Source: an uncultured Acholeplasmatales bacterium (GTDB lineage Bacteria > Bacillota_I > Bacilli_A > Acholeplasmatales > Anaeroplasmataceae). Taken from it: a DNA stretch of 64,000 nt. This document shows, one piece after another, positions 26,333 through 36,374 of the stretch. The stretch is from positions 22,816-86,815 of the forward strand of contig CALUQZ010000006.1 of NCBI GenBank assembly GCA_944323055.1. The letters are read 5' to 3'. Numbering within the stretch: the first letter of the stretch is position 1; the number at the start of each line of letters is the position of its first letter. The notes beneath the pieces are model-generated. The model was not told where the DNA came from, did not search any database, and was given only the letters and a program-made list of their open reading frames with translations. Position numbers and translations under genes: made by a program.

Positions 26333-27094
26333 TTATTTAGTTAAAGTATAATCAGAATGTAGATTAAAATAGTTAGACATTAGTTCTTGTAAATCATTAC
26401 ACATTTTTTCGATACATTCTTTTTTTGATAATGAATAATCAGGATAGTAAGGAGGTAAAAAATTTTGTTTAATCATTGGTTTCTTTTTCCAAAAGTAAAT
26501 ACCTTTAGGTTTATGAAAAGTAAAACAAATAGGAATAATAGGAACTTTAGCTATATAAGCTATATGAAAAGCTCCAGGCATAAATTTTCTAATGTGATCA
26601 CTGTAGGGAATTAAATGGCCTTCTGGATAGACATGAATAAATTTTCCTTTATTTAATTCTTTTTTAGTATCTTTTAAAAATTTCATCATTAATTTAGGTT
26701 CTCTAGGAATTGGAACTGCCCCACATAATCTTAAATAAGTACTAGCTAGTCCAAAGCCTAGATTAGTTTCTAACATTGTAACATAAGTCTTTCTAGGAAA
26801 TAATGAAGGAACATTTATAAAAGCATCTTGAATTAAACAATGATTAGAAATAGTTATAGCCCCTTTAATTCCTTTTATATTTTTTTTACCTGTTTGTTTA
26901 TAACCCCATAAGATGTGTTTAGCAAAGAAACAACCGATAATGGTTAAGATAATAACTATTTTAGAACATAAAACAAAAAAGAAATTATGATTATAAAAAG
27001 GGTAATCATCTTTTAGTTTTACTTCTCTAGGTTTAAAATTATTTTGATATTCTTTTTCTTCATCTTGTTGTTCTAAAGTTTTTTCATCTAGCAT
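26333..27094 (-). CDS. plsC: 1-acyl-sn-glycerol-3-phosphate acyltransferase family protein
   Basis: The 253-residue protein is a PlsC-type acyltransferase, which adds the second acyl chain to make phosphatidic acid. A hydrophobic anchor spans about 40-60. The catalytic H-x4-D is seen as NHCLIQD, and the second motif is PEGHLIP; VPIPRE supplies the third. The start follows AGAGGTG. It is transcribed divergently from nadD across two palindromes. With PlsX at the right edge, DagK and FakA it forms the visible part of phospholipid synthesis. Substrate specificity is by family only. Confidence 0.88.
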   Translation of the reverse strand: MLDEKTLEQQDEEKEYQNNFKPREVKLKDDYPFYNHNFFFVLCSKIVIILTIIGCFFAKHILWGYKQTGKKNIKGIKGAITISNHCLIQDAFINVPSLFPRKTYVTMLETNLGFGLASTYLRLCGAVPIPREPKLMMKFLKDTKKELNKGKFIHVYPEGHLIPYSDHIRKFMPGAFHIAYIAKVPIIPICFTFHKPKGIYFWKKKPMIKQNFLPPYYPDYSLSKKECIEKMCNDLQELMSNYFNLHSDYTLTK

Positions 27095-27109
27095 ACTCGC
27101 ACCTCTTTG

Positions 27110-27158
27110 TTATGATATCATAAAACTAGTTTTAAAACTAGTAAAAATATGCTAGAAT
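27110..27158. promoter_or_regulatory. Divergent plsC-nadD control region with two palindromes
   Basis: Two perfect palindromes are adjacent: TTATGATATCATAA (27110-27123) and ACTAGTTTTAAAACTAGT (27125-27142). An extended -10 box for nadD (TGCTAGAAT, 27150-27158) lies 7 bases after the second, so the palindrome covers its -35 region. This fits operator sites for a dimeric regulator, but no regulator is known. Confidence 0.45.
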
Positions 27159-27180
27159 AAACAAAAGTAGGTGTTTTTTT

Positions 27181-27747
27181 ATGCTTATAATTTTTGGTGG
27201 TTCTTTTAATCCTCCGACTTTAGCTCATAAAGAGTTAATAGATATAATTAAATTAAAATATAATAATGCTAAAATAATAATAGTTCCTGTATCTTGTAAA
27301 AATTATACATGGAAGCATAATTTAATTAATGATGAAGATAGATATAATATGTTAAAATTAATGTTCAATGATATGGAAATATCTAGATATGAATTTATAA
27401 TAGATAAATATGAAGGAACTTATAAACTATTATCAGATTTTAAAAAGATAGATAAAGATATTTATTTTTTAATAGGTTCTGATAATTTGGCTCAAATGCC
27501 TTTGTGGTTAAACTTTAATAATTTAATTAAAGATTTTAAATTTATCGTTGTCAAAAGACCTAGTGATGAGATTGATTTTAAAGAATTTAAAGGATATGAA
27601 AATAATTTTTCTATTATTGAAATGAATAGTACAATTTCATCTACTAAAATAAGAGAAAATGTTTTAAAATATCACAATTGGTTAGATGTAAAAGTTTTTA
27701 AATATATAAAAGATCATAACTTATACGAGGTGAATAGTAAATGTTAA
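27181..27747 (+). CDS. nadD: Nicotinate-nucleotide adenylyltransferase
   Basis: The 188-residue enzyme transfers AMP from ATP to nicotinate mononucleotide in NAD synthesis. The GGSFNPPTLAHKEL motif at the N-terminus carries the nucleotidyltransferase (H/T)xGH-like site, and SSTKIRE near residue 160 is the C-terminal phosphate-binding motif. It overlaps nadE by seven bases, so two consecutive steps of the pathway are co-translated. In B. subtilis nadD sits near comE genes instead, so the order has changed here. Confidence 0.95.
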   Translation: MLIIFGGSFNPPTLAHKELIDIIKLKYNNAKIIIVPVSCKNYTWKHNLINDEDRYNMLKLMFNDMEISRYEFIIDKYEGTYKLLSDFKKIDKDIYFLIGSDNLAQMPLWLNFNNLIKDFKFIVVKRPSDEIDFKEFKGYENNFSIIEMNSTISSTKIRENVLKYHNWLDVKVFKYIKDHNLYEVNSKC

Positions 27748-29597
27748 ATCAAGGGTTTTTAAAGGTGGCGTGTGTAACACCTACATTAGAGGTAGGTAAT
27801 CCGCTATTTAATATTAAAGAAATAACAAAATTAAGTAATTTAGCTAAAAGTAGTATTACTGTCTTTCCGGAACTATGTATAAGTGGTTATACATGTGGTG
27901 ATTATTTTTATCAAGATAGTCTTTTAAAAGATGTTTATTTAGCTATTGATTACTTTAAAAACAACAATAAAAATGAAGGTATTGTCATTTTAGGGGCTCC
28001 TTTAATTTGTGAAGGTTCTTTAATCAACTCGGCGATTGTCTTTAGTAAAAATAAAATATTAGGTGTTGTTCCTAAAAGGACTTTACCTAATAATCATGAA
28101 TTTTATGAAAAAAGATGGTTTAAATCAGCTAAAAATTTAAAAAGTACGTCTATTTATATTAATGGAGATTTCTATCCTTTAGGACAGATTTTGTTTCATG
28201 ATTGGTCACATAATATTCATTTTGGTATAGAGATTTGTGAAGATATGTGGGCTAGCATAACACCAGCTAATAATTTAGCTTTACATGGTGCTAATATGAC
28301 TATTAATTTATCAGCTTCTAATGAAGTGTTAGGTAAATCAGAAATAAGAAGAAATAGTGTATTAGAAAATTCTAGACGCAATTGTGGAGCTTATATTTAT
28401 GCCTCAGCAGGAGTAAATGAATCGACATCTGATACTGTTTATAGTGGACATAATATTATTGCAGTTTGTGGTAACTTATTAAAGGAAACTGAAAATTTTT
28501 CAATGACTTCTGAGATAATTTATGCAGATATTGACATTAATATGATTGAGTTTAATAGACGTAATCAAACAGATATGCATGATGATATTAATGGGAATTA
28601 TGTTTATCAAGAAGTAGATTTTAATTTAATAGAAAGTGAAAATTATTGTTTTGAAGAGGGCTTAGATAGTACACCTTTTGTTCCTAAAAAAGATGAATTA
28701 AAAGCCTTCAATAAAATTGCTAGTCTGCAAGAATATGCTTTATATAAAAGATTAAAACATACAAATGCTAAAACATTAGTAATAGGTGTTAGTGGAGGAT
28801 TAGATTCAACTTTAGCTTTATTAGTAGCTGTTGAAGCATTTAAACATTTAAATTATGATTTAAAAGGTATTATAGCTGTTACTATGCCTGGTTTAGGAAC
28901 TTCTGATAGGACTAAAAATAATGCTTTAAGTATGATGGAAAAATTGGGCATTACAGTTTTAGTAAAACCGATAAAAAATGCAGTATTACAACATTTTAAA
29001 GATATTGAGCATGATATTAATCTAAAAGATGTAACTTATGAGAATGCCCAAGCGAGAATACGAACTTTAATCTTAATGGATTTAGCTAATAAATATAATG
29101 GGCTTGTATTAGGTACAGGTGATATGTCAGAATTAGCTTTAGGATGGTGTACATATAATGGTGATCAAATGTCTATGTATGGCATTAATGCAGGTGTTCC
29201 TAAAACTTTAGTTCGTTTTATGATTAAATATTATGCTTTAACTAAGTTTAAGGAATTATCTACTGTTTTAGAAGATATTATTGCTACACCTATTTCGCCA
29301 GAATTATTAGATACAGATCAAAAAACAGAAGATAGTATTGGAAAATATGAAATAAATGATTTTATATTATATCGTTATTTAAATTGTGGTGATGATGAAT
29401 TGAGAATGATTTATCTATTAAAATCAGCCTTTAAATTAAATGAAGAAGAAGCTACTAAATATGTTAAGAATTTCTTTTTCCGTTTTTTCACACAACAATT
29501 TAAACGACAAGCTACTCCAGATGGTCCAAAAATTTTAAATGTTTCGCTTGCTCCTAGAGGCGATTACCGGATGCCTAGCGATATAAAAAGGTGGTAA
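27741..29597 (+). CDS. nadE: Glutamine-dependent NAD+ synthetase
   Basis: The 618-residue protein has two domains. The N-terminal nitrilase-type glutaminase has the Glu-Lys-Cys triad in [16 protein letters not shown] and GIEICEDMW. The C-terminal ATP-pyrophosphatase domain starts with the P-loop GVSGGLDST near residue 352 and continues with [18 protein letters not shown]. It converts deamido-NAD to NAD using glutamine as nitrogen donor. This long two-domain form differs from the short ammonia-dependent NadE of B. subtilis. It is followed by mnmA, whose ribosome site lies in its last codons. Confidence 0.96.
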   Translation: MLNQGFLKVACVTPTLEVGNPLFNIKEITKLSNLAKSSITVFPELCISGYTCGDYFYQDSLLKDVYLAIDYFKNNNKNEGIVILGAPLICEGSLINSAIVFSKNKILGVVPKRTLPNNHEFYEKRWFKSAKNLKSTSIYINGDFYPLGQILFHDWSHNIHFGIEICEDMWASITPANNLALHGANMTINLSASNEVLGKSEIRRNSVLENSRRNCGAYIYASAGVNESTSDTVYSGHNIIAVCGNLLKETENFSMTSEIIYADIDINMIEFNRRNQTDMHDDINGNYVYQEVDFNLIESENYCFEEGLDSTPFVPKKDELKAFNKIASLQEYALYKRLKHTNAKTLVIGVSGGLDSTLALLVAVEAFKHLNYDLKGIIAVTMPGLGTSDRTKNNALSMMEKLGITVLVKPIKNAVLQHFKDIEHDINLKDVTYENAQARIRTLILMDLANKYNGLVLGTGDMSELALGWCTYNGDQMSMYGINAGVPKTLVRFMIKYYALTKFKELSTVLEDIIATPISPELLDTDQKTEDSIGKYEINDFILYRYLNCGDDELRMIYLLKSAFKLNEEEATKYVKNFFFRFFTQQFKRQATPDGPKILNVSLAPRGDYRMPSDIKRW

Positions 29598-29599
29598 AA

Positions 29600-30736
29600 A
29601 TGGCTAAAGAAAAAGTTATTTTAGGCCTTTCAGGTGGTGTTGATAGTAGTGTGGCAGCTATTAAACTACTTGAGGAAGGTTATGATGTTGAAGGCATGTT
29701 TATGCGCAATTGGGATAGCGCTACTAACAACGATATTTTAGGAAATCCTGATTTATTAGATGATGTTTGCCCACAAGAAAGAGATTATCAAGATGCTAAA
29801 AAAGTGGCTGATAAATTAGGTATTAAATTACATAGAATTGATTTTATAAGTGAATATTGGGATTATGTTTTTACCTATTTTATTGATGAATATAAAAAAG
29901 GAAGAACTCCTAATCCTGATATTATGTGTAATAAATATATTAAATTTAATACTTTTTTAACAGAAGCTTGTAAATTAGGAGCTGATTATATAGCGATGGG
30001 TCATTATGCTAGAGTGAAACATTACCATGATCATTCTATTTTGTTAAGAGGTATTGATAACAATAAAGATCAAACATATTTTTTATGTATGATTAATCAA
30101 CAACAATTGCAAAAAAGTCTGTTTCCTATTGGCGATATGTTAAAAAAAGAAGTTAGAGAAGTAGCTAAAGATTATGATTTAGTAACAGCTACAAAAAAAG
30201 ATTCAACTGGCATTTGTTTTATTGGCGAAAGAAATTTTAAACAATTTTTAAAAAATTATTTACCTGCACAACCAGGTAATATTATAACTAGCAGCGGTAA
30301 TATTATTGGTAAGCACGATGGATTAATGTATTATACAATAGGCCAAAGGAAAGGTTTGGGTATAGGTGGTAATCATGATTATTTAAATGAAGCTTGGTTT
30401 GTTATTGGTAAAGATTTAGCTAATAATAATTTAATAGTTGGACAAGGTGATGACAACATTTACCTTTATTCAAATAGGTTGATAGCTAGTAATTTAAATT
30501 TTATTTATAAAAAACCAGAAGAAGGTAAAATATATCAAGCTAAATTTAGATATCGTCAAGCTGATATAAAGGTAGAAGTTAAGTATCTAGATAATGAACG
30601 ATTAGAAATAATTTATAAAGATAAAGCTAAAGCTGTAACACCAGGCCAAGCTGCTGTTTTATATGATGGTGAAGAGTGCTTAGGTGGGGCTATTATTGAC
30701 GCGGTTTATCTAGATGGGGAAAAGAGAAGGTATTAA
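29600..30736 (+). CDS. mnmA: tRNA-specific 2-thiouridylase MnmA
   Basis: The 378-residue enzyme makes 2-thiouridine at position 34 of tRNA for Lys, Glu and Gln. The PP-loop [11 protein letters not shown] lies at 8-18, the first catalytic cysteine in [12 protein letters not shown] and the second in [11 protein letters not shown]. The start at 29600 is preferred because AAAGGTGG lies just before it; a GTG at 29591 is inside that site. The neighbour recD2 overlaps its stop by one base, matching the mnmA-recD2 arrangement of many Bacilli. Confidence 0.97.
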   Translation: MAKEKVILGLSGGVDSSVAAIKLLEEGYDVEGMFMRNWDSATNNDILGNPDLLDDVCPQERDYQDAKKVADKLGIKLHRIDFISEYWDYVFTYFIDEYKKGRTPNPDIMCNKYIKFNTFLTEACKLGADYIAMGHYARVKHYHDHSILLRGIDNNKDQTYFLCMINQQQLQKSLFPIGDMLKKEVREVAKDYDLVTATKKDSTGICFIGERNFKQFLKNYLPAQPGNIITSSGNIIGKHDGLMYYTIGQRKGLGIGGNHDYLNEAWFVIGKDLANNNLIVGQGDDNIYLYSNRLIASNLNFIYKKPEEGKIYQAKFRYRQADIKVEVKYLDNERLEIIYKDKAKAVTPGQAAVLYDGEECLGGAIIDAVYLDGEKRRY

Positions 30737-32886
30737 TGGAATTAAAGGGTATTTATATTCAAGAGATATTTAGAGCTTCTGATTCAAATTATAGGATTAT
30801 TTTAGTTGAAACAGAAACAGAAAAAGTAATTGTTAGTGGTAGTTTTAGTAATATTGAGATAGGCCTTAGCTATGCCTTTATTGGAGATTATTATATACAT
30901 GCTAAATATGGCAAGCAGTTTAAGGCAACAACTTATAAAAAAAGTACAGATACTAAAACAGGTTTAATTACTTATCTTTTAAGTGATAAATTTGTGGGTA
31001 TAGGTATAAAAACAGCTACTAATATTGTAGATACTCTTGGATTAGATGCCCTAAATTTAATAGTAAAAGATAAAACCGTTTTAGATAAGGTTCCTAATTT
31101 ATCTAAAACAAAAAAAGAATTGCTTTATGAAATATTAAAATCTAAAAGTGAAGAAGATAGTGTTTATATTGAGTTGTACAATATGGGACTATCTCCTAAA
31201 ATGGCTAAAAAGATATTTGAAAATTATGGCTTAATGGCAGTAAATATCATTAAAGAAAACCCTTATAGATTAATATATGAAGTTGATGGATATGGTTTTA
31301 AAAAAGCTGATGATTTAGCTCTAAGTTTAGGGTTTGAAAAAGACAATAAAATTAGAATAATGGAAGCTATTTTATACTGCTTAGATAATTTATGTTATAA
31401 AAATGGCAATGTATTTATTGAAGAAAACGATTTAATTAAAGAAGTTATTTCTTATTTAGATATTGCTAAAAATTTAATAGATAATTGTTTTATTACGTTA
31501 GTTAATAATAAAAGAGTAGTTAAAATCAACAATAATATATACTTAAATTCTTTATATAATGCCGAGATTAAAGTAGCAAATTTTTTAAAATGTATTAAGG
31601 ATGTACCTATAAAAAAATATAAAGAAGAAATCTTAGATAGCAATTTAATATCATTAGAAAAAGAATTGAAATTCACTTATACTCCTTTACAAAAAAAAGT
31701 AATTAAGGCAGTATTAAATGATAAAATTGCTATTATTACAGGTGGTCCTGGTACAGGTAAAACAACTATTGTTAAGGGGATTATTAAATTATATTTAAAA
31801 GTAAATAAATTAAAAAATAGTGATGGCATTTTATTATTAGCTCCAACCGGTAGAGCTGCTAAAAGATTACAAGAAAGTTGTAATGTTGAGGCAATGACTA
31901 TACATAGAGGTTTAGGTTATGATTATAATGGCGTTTTTGCTTTTAATGAAAATAATTTATTGCCATATAATTTAATAATTATTGATGAAGCTAGTATGAT
32001 TGATATTGAATTAGCTTATAGACTTTTATCAGCTGTCAATTATAAAAGTCAAATTATTTTTATAGGAGATGAAAATCAGTTGCCTAGTGTGGGACCTGGT
32101 GAGTTTTTACACGATATTATTGCAGCTGATTGTTTTAAAGTTTATCGTTTATTTGAAGTTATGAGGCAAGTTAAGGATAGTAATATTATTAAACTAGCTA
32201 ATATGATTTTAGAAGAGAAAATAGAACCAAACATTTTTAAAGAAAAAAAAGAGGTATATAACTATAATTTATTTAATAATAATTTAAAATATAAAATTAA
32301 GCAATTATTAGATAATTATTTAAGTAAAGGAAATGATTTAGCTAATATACAAATATTAATTCCACTTTATAGTGGTGTCAATGGTATTGATGAAATCAAT
32401 AAATTTGTCCAAAACGAATATAATAAGAATAAGGATAAATTTTTAAAATATAAGGATAATATATATTATCTAAATGACCGAGTATTACAACTACAAAATA
32501 ATCCTGAAAAACAAATTATGAACGGTGATATAGGTTATATTATTGAAATTTTAGATAATAGTTTAACGATTAATTTTAATAATAAGATAGTAGAACTTAA
32601 TAAAAATGATTTAGATAATTTAACTTTAGCTTATGCTATATCTGTTCATAAATCACAAGGTTCAGAATATGATAATGTTATTTTTCCTCTTTTAAGTTCA
32701 TATTCTATTATGTTAAAAAGAAAATTAATATATACAGCTATTACCAGAGCTAAAGCAAAATTAATCATAATTGGTGATATTAATTTTATTAATAAAAGGA
32801 TAATGTTAAAAGAGAAATTACGAAATACATCTTTAATGGAGTTATTAAAAGAAGAAAAAGAAGTTACGCCGTATGATTTTTTGTAG
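30736..32886 (+). CDS. recD2: RecD2-type DNA helicase
   Basis: The 716-residue protein is a RecBC-independent SF1B 5'-3' helicase. An N-terminal OB-like and helix-hairpin-helix region (about 1-240) precedes the ATPase core with Walker A GGPGTGKTT near 336-344 and LIIIDEASM for motif II. HKSQGSEYDNVI and TAITRAKAKL near the C-terminus are the motifs V and VI of the family. It acts in DNA repair and replication-fork maintenance. Length is slightly below the B. subtilis protein. Its TAATG start couples it to mnmA. Confidence 0.95.
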   Translation: MELKGIYIQEIFRASDSNYRIILVETETEKVIVSGSFSNIEIGLSYAFIGDYYIHAKYGKQFKATTYKKSTDTKTGLITYLLSDKFVGIGIKTATNIVDTLGLDALNLIVKDKTVLDKVPNLSKTKKELLYEILKSKSEEDSVYIELYNMGLSPKMAKKIFENYGLMAVNIIKENPYRLIYEVDGYGFKKADDLALSLGFEKDNKIRIMEAILYCLDNLCYKNGNVFIEENDLIKEVISYLDIAKNLIDNCFITLVNNKRVVKINNNIYLNSLYNAEIKVANFLKCIKDVPIKKYKEEILDSNLISLEKELKFTYTPLQKKVIKAVLNDKIAIITGGPGTGKTTIVKGIIKLYLKVNKLKNSDGILLLAPTGRAAKRLQESCNVEAMTIHRGLGYDYNGVFAFNENNLLPYNLIIIDEASMIDIELAYRLLSAVNYKSQIIFIGDENQLPSVGPGEFLHDIIAADCFKVYRLFEVMRQVKDSNIIKLANMILEEKIEPNIFKEKKEVYNYNLFNNNLKYKIKQLLDNYLSKGNDLANIQILIPLYSGVNGIDEINKFVQNEYNKNKDKFLKYKDNIYYLNDRVLQLQNNPEKQIMNGDIGYIIEILDNSLTINFNNKIVELNKNDLDNLTLAYAISVHKSQGSEYDNVIFPLLSSYSIMLKRKLIYTAITRAKAKLIIIGDINFINKRIMLKEKLRNTSLMELLKEEKEVTPYDFL

Positions 32887-32939
32887 TTTATTAACGATAT
32901 ATAACAGAAAAAGTATTTAATTTTTATAAAGTTTTGTAG

Positions 32940-33004
32940 TATAATACCTTTGTTTATTACTTAGAAAGGAGTAAATAATTAATTTATTAATTATTAGATA
33001 TAAT
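32940..33004 (+). promoter_or_regulatory. alaS leader: -10 box, distant ribosome site and hairpin
   Basis: TATAAT lies at 32940-32945. A strong GAAAGGAG site (32964-32971) is 33 bases before the alaS ATG. Between them lies a perfect 10-bp inverted repeat (AATAATTAAT with ATTAATTATT around TT). The hairpin could bring the ribosome site close to the ATG. No T-box is present; the leader is too short and lacks the T-box consensus. Confidence 0.5.
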
Positions 33005-35605
33005 ATGAAACATTTAAGTTCAAAAGAAATAAGACAAATGTGGTTAGACTTTTTTAAAAGTAAAGGTCATAGCATTGAACCATCAGCTTCATTAATTCCG
33101 GATAATGATCCGACATTGTTATGGATAAATGCTGGTGTAACTCCATTAAAAAAATATTTTGATGGTCGTGTTACACCTACAAATAGAAGAATAACTAATG
33201 CGCAAAAATGTATTAGGACAAATGATATTGAAAATGTTGGTAAAACAGCTAGACATCATACTTTCTTTGAAATGTTAGGAAACTTTTCTATTGGTGATTA
33301 TTTTAAAAAAGAAGCCATAGCGTTTGCATGTGAATTGTTGTTTGATGAAAAGTGGTTTAATTTTAGTAAAGATAAAATATATATAACATACTATTCTGAT
33401 GATTTGACAGCACGCGATTTATGGCTATCACATGGCATTCTAGAGAGTCATTTAATCCCTTTAAGAGATAACTTTTGGGAGATAGGTGAAGGTCCTTGTG
33501 GTCCGGATACTGAGATGTTTTATGACCGTGGTGAAAAGTATGACAAACGAGGGAAAGAATTAATTGAACAAGACATAGAAAATGATCGTTTTATTGAAAT
33601 ATGGAATATCGTGTTTAGTCAATATAATTCTAAAGCAGGACTTAAAAGAGAAGATTATGAAGAATTACCTAGTAAAAATATAGATACTGGTTGTGGTCTT
33701 GAAAGATTATGCTGTGTAATGCAAGAAGTTGATACAAATTATGATACTGATTTATTTAGGCCAATAATAAAGAAAACAGAAGAAATTTCTAATGTAAAAT
33801 ATGAAGGTCAAATGGCCTTTAAAGTTATTGCTGACCATGTTAGAACAGTAACCTTTGCAATTGCTGATGGGGCTACTTTATCTAATGAAGGTAGAGGATA
33901 TGTCTTAAGAAGAGTATTACGTCGAGCTATGAAATATGCTAAACAAATTGGTTTAAATAAACCATTTATGGCAGAGTTAGTTGATGTTGTAATAGCTATT
34001 ATGGGTGATTTTTATCCACAATTAATTGATAAAGTTGATGTTATAAAACAAATAATTACAAATGAGGAAAATAAGTTCTTAGAAACTTTAAATATTGGGG
34101 AAAAGAGATTAGCAGAAATAGTAAAAAAAGGCGAAAACATTTCAGGTGTAGAAGCTTTCACTTTATATGATACTTATGGTTTTCCACTTGAATTAACTTT
34201 AGAATATGCTAGTGATTATGGGCTTAAAGTTGATACTGAAGGGTTTAAATTAGAGATGAATCGCCAAAAAGAAAGAGCGCGTAATTCTCGAAAAGATGTT
34301 GAATCTATGAAAAGCCAAAATGAAGAATATATGCATTTTACAGCTGACTCTTTATTTGTAGGTTATGATACATTTAAAATTAACACTAAAATTATTAAAG
34401 TGTTTGCTGAAGGTATTGTTTTAGAAAAAACACCATTTTATGCTACTTCAGGTGGTCAAGTTTGTGATAAAGGATTTATTAATGATATACCAGTAAAAGA
34501 TGTTATAGGATTACCTAATGGTCAACATCTACACATATTAGATACAACTAATTTAAAAGAAGGTATGAATGTAGAAGCTAGAATAGATGAAGATTATAGA
34601 GCTAAAATCACGAGAAACCATTCGGCTGCCCATCTATTACAAAAAGCTTTACAAGTAGCACTATCTAAAGATAGTCATCAACAAGGCCAATTAGTTAATG
34701 ATAAGTTTGTGCGTTTTGATTTTAACAATTATGAGCCATTAACGGATGAAAAATTATTAAAAATAGAAAAGTTAGTTAATGAATATATAAATGAAGCTCA
34801 TCAAGTGAATATTAATTATATGAGCATTGAAGAAGCTAAAAAGACTGGAGCTATGGCATTATTTAATGAAAAATATGGCAATGTAGTAAGAGTTGTAGAT
34901 ATGGGTGTATCTAAAGAATTATGTGGTGGTTGTCATGTTAAAAATACTAGTGAAATTAAACAATTTATGATTGCTAGCTATGAATCAATTGGTTCAGGTA
35001 TTTTTAGAATAACAGGTGTAACAGGACCTAATGCTTTAGATGTTCTTAAAGAAAGTTTAAGTAATGTCTATCAAGATATAGATGGTTTAGTTAATAAAGG
35101 AAATAAATTAATTAACCTTCATAATGATTTAAAATCAGAAAATAAAGTAGAATTTATTGAACCTACAAAGACAGGTTATGAACTTATTTTAGCTTTAAGA
35201 TTAGAAAAAATTAGATTATCTAAAGCCTTACGTAATTTAGAATTAGAAATAAATGATAGAAATAGAGAAAATTCAGTTAAAGATTTTGGTAAATATAAGG
35301 ATTTAGTTAAAAATAATTGTTTAGTTACTATAGTAGATGTTCCTAAAGATTTATTAAAAGAGTTAGCTAAAACTTTATTGAATAATCTATCTTTAAATGT
35401 TTGTTTTTTAGCATATAAAGATGAGAAAAGCATAACATTTGTTTGTTCATGTAAAAAAGGTTATAATGCAGTTGATTATATTAAAAAAGCTACAAGTATA
35501 ACTGGTGGCGGTGGTGGCGGTAAGCCAGATATTGCTCAAGCTGGTGGAAAAGATATAACTAAACTTGAAATGGCTTTAGAGGCAGTTAAAGATTTATGCG
35601 CATAA
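33005..35605 (+). CDS. alaS: Alanyl-tRNA synthetase
   Basis: The 866-residue enzyme charges tRNA-Ala. The class II aminoacylation core occupies about 1-440, starting with the standard SSKEIRQMWLDFFKSKGH pattern. The editing domain follows with the zinc-site histidines HSAAHLLQKAL and the CGGCH motif. The C-Ala domain near the end carries the glycine-rich GGGGGGKPDIAQAGG segment. The N-terminus fits the family exactly at this ATG although its ribosome site is far upstream. The ruvX gene overlaps its end by ten bases. Confidence 0.98.
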   Translation: MKHLSSKEIRQMWLDFFKSKGHSIEPSASLIPDNDPTLLWINAGVTPLKKYFDGRVTPTNRRITNAQKCIRTNDIENVGKTARHHTFFEMLGNFSIGDYFKKEAIAFACELLFDEKWFNFSKDKIYITYYSDDLTARDLWLSHGILESHLIPLRDNFWEIGEGPCGPDTEMFYDRGEKYDKRGKELIEQDIENDRFIEIWNIVFSQYNSKAGLKREDYEELPSKNIDTGCGLERLCCVMQEVDTNYDTDLFRPIIKKTEEISNVKYEGQMAFKVIADHVRTVTFAIADGATLSNEGRGYVLRRVLRRAMKYAKQIGLNKPFMAELVDVVIAIMGDFYPQLIDKVDVIKQIITNEENKFLETLNIGEKRLAEIVKKGENISGVEAFTLYDTYGFPLELTLEYASDYGLKVDTEGFKLEMNRQKERARNSRKDVESMKSQNEEYMHFTADSLFVGYDTFKINTKIIKVFAEGIVLEKTPFYATSGGQVCDKGFINDIPVKDVIGLPNGQHLHILDTTNLKEGMNVEARIDEDYRAKITRNHSAAHLLQKALQVALSKDSHQQGQLVNDKFVRFDFNNYEPLTDEKLLKIEKLVNEYINEAHQVNINYMSIEEAKKTGAMALFNEKYGNVVRVVDMGVSKELCGGCHVKNTSEIKQFMIASYESIGSGIFRITGVTGPNALDVLKESLSNVYQDIDGLVNKGNKLINLHNDLKSENKVEFIEPTKTGYELILALRLEKIRLSKALRNLELEINDRNRENSVKDFGKYKDLVKNNCLVTIVDVPKDLLKELAKTLLNNLSLNVCFLAYKDEKSITFVCSCKKGYNAVDYIKKATSITGGGGGGKPDIAQAGGKDITKLEMALEAVKDLCA

Positions 35606-36015
35606 TAGGTTTAGATTTAGGCGCTAAAACTTTAGGAATAGCTATTTCTGATGAACTTGGTATAATCGCTAGAAGTTTAACTACTTTTCGTTTTGCTGAA
35701 GATAAATATGATGAAGCAATTGCTTATTTAATAAAAATTTGTAATGAATATCAAGTTAAAACGGTCATTTTAGGACTGCCTAAACACATGAATGGTGATT
35801 TAGGGATACGAGCTAATATTTCTATTGATTTTAAAAAAGCAATTGAAGAAAAGACAGATATTAAAGTTGTTTTATTTGATGAAAGACTAACAACATCTTT
35901 AGTTGATAAAGCAATGTTAGAAACTAATATAAAACGTAAAGATAGGAAAGCTAAAAAAGATGAGTTAGCTGCTCAAATTATATTACAAAATTATTTAGAT
36001 AGGAGTAAATTATAA
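35596..36015 (+). CDS. ruvX: RuvX/YqgF RNase H-like protein
   Basis: The 139-residue protein is a YqgF-family RNase H fold, linked to Holliday-junction resolution and to 16S rRNA 5' processing. The active-site acidic residues are visible in IGLDLGAKTLGIA (D6), in ILGLPKHMNG and in the C-terminal FDERLTT. Its start overlaps the end of alaS, and its stop overlaps the next start (TAATG). The alaS-ruvX-DUF1292 order is the B. subtilis order. Confidence 0.95.
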   Translation: MRIIGLDLGAKTLGIAISDELGIIARSLTTFRFAEDKYDEAIAYLIKICNEYQVKTVILGLPKHMNGDLGIRANISIDFKKAIEEKTDIKVVLFDERLTTSLVDKAMLETNIKRKDRKAKKDELAAQIILQNYLDRSKL

Positions 36016-36374
36016 TGGAATATATTATTATTACAGTTGATGGAAAAGAAACAAAATGTCCGATTATTTTCACTTTTGATTCAAAAGAGTTTAATCACAA
36101 ATATGTAGTATTTCAACATGGCGATAGCGAAGAAATTAGCGCTATGATCTATGAAGAAAAAGATGCTACAAGCGGTACATTAATGCCTATTGAAAGTGAT
36201 GAAGAATGGGATCATGTTGAAGAAGTAGTTAATCAATATTTTGATGAACATGAAAAACATCATCACCATCACGAAGGTTGCCACTGTGATGATTGCGACG
36301 GTTGTGGTTGTGGTGAAGATTCAGCTTGTGGTGGCGATTGCGATTGTAATTGCGATTGCGAACATCATGAATAG
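36015..36374 (+). CDS. DUF1292 (YrzB-like) protein with His/Cys-rich tail
   Basis: Residues 1 to about 78 of this 119-residue protein match the DUF1292/YrzB fold, a small beta-rich domain with the pattern FDSKEFNHKYVVF and the acidic end DEEWDHVEEVV. The last 40 residues form an unusual tail with a run of five histidines and about 11 cysteines in CxC and CxxC spacing (CHCDDCDGCGCG and CGGDCDCNCDC). The tail looks like a metal-binding or metal-storage segment; typical family members lack it or have a shorter acidic end. Function of the family is unknown. Position between ruvX and trmR is conserved. Confidence 0.85.
   Translation: MEYIIITVDGKETKCPIIFTFDSKEFNHKYVVFQHGDSEEISAMIYEEKDATSGTLMPIESDEEWDHVEEVVNQYFDEHEKHHHHHEGCHCDDCDGCGCGEDSACGGDCDCNCDCEHHE

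Noticed and set aside
32887..33004. T-box riboswitch before alaS
   Set aside because: The leader is about 60 bases from the -10 box and lacks the T-box AGGGTGGNACCGCG-type consensus.
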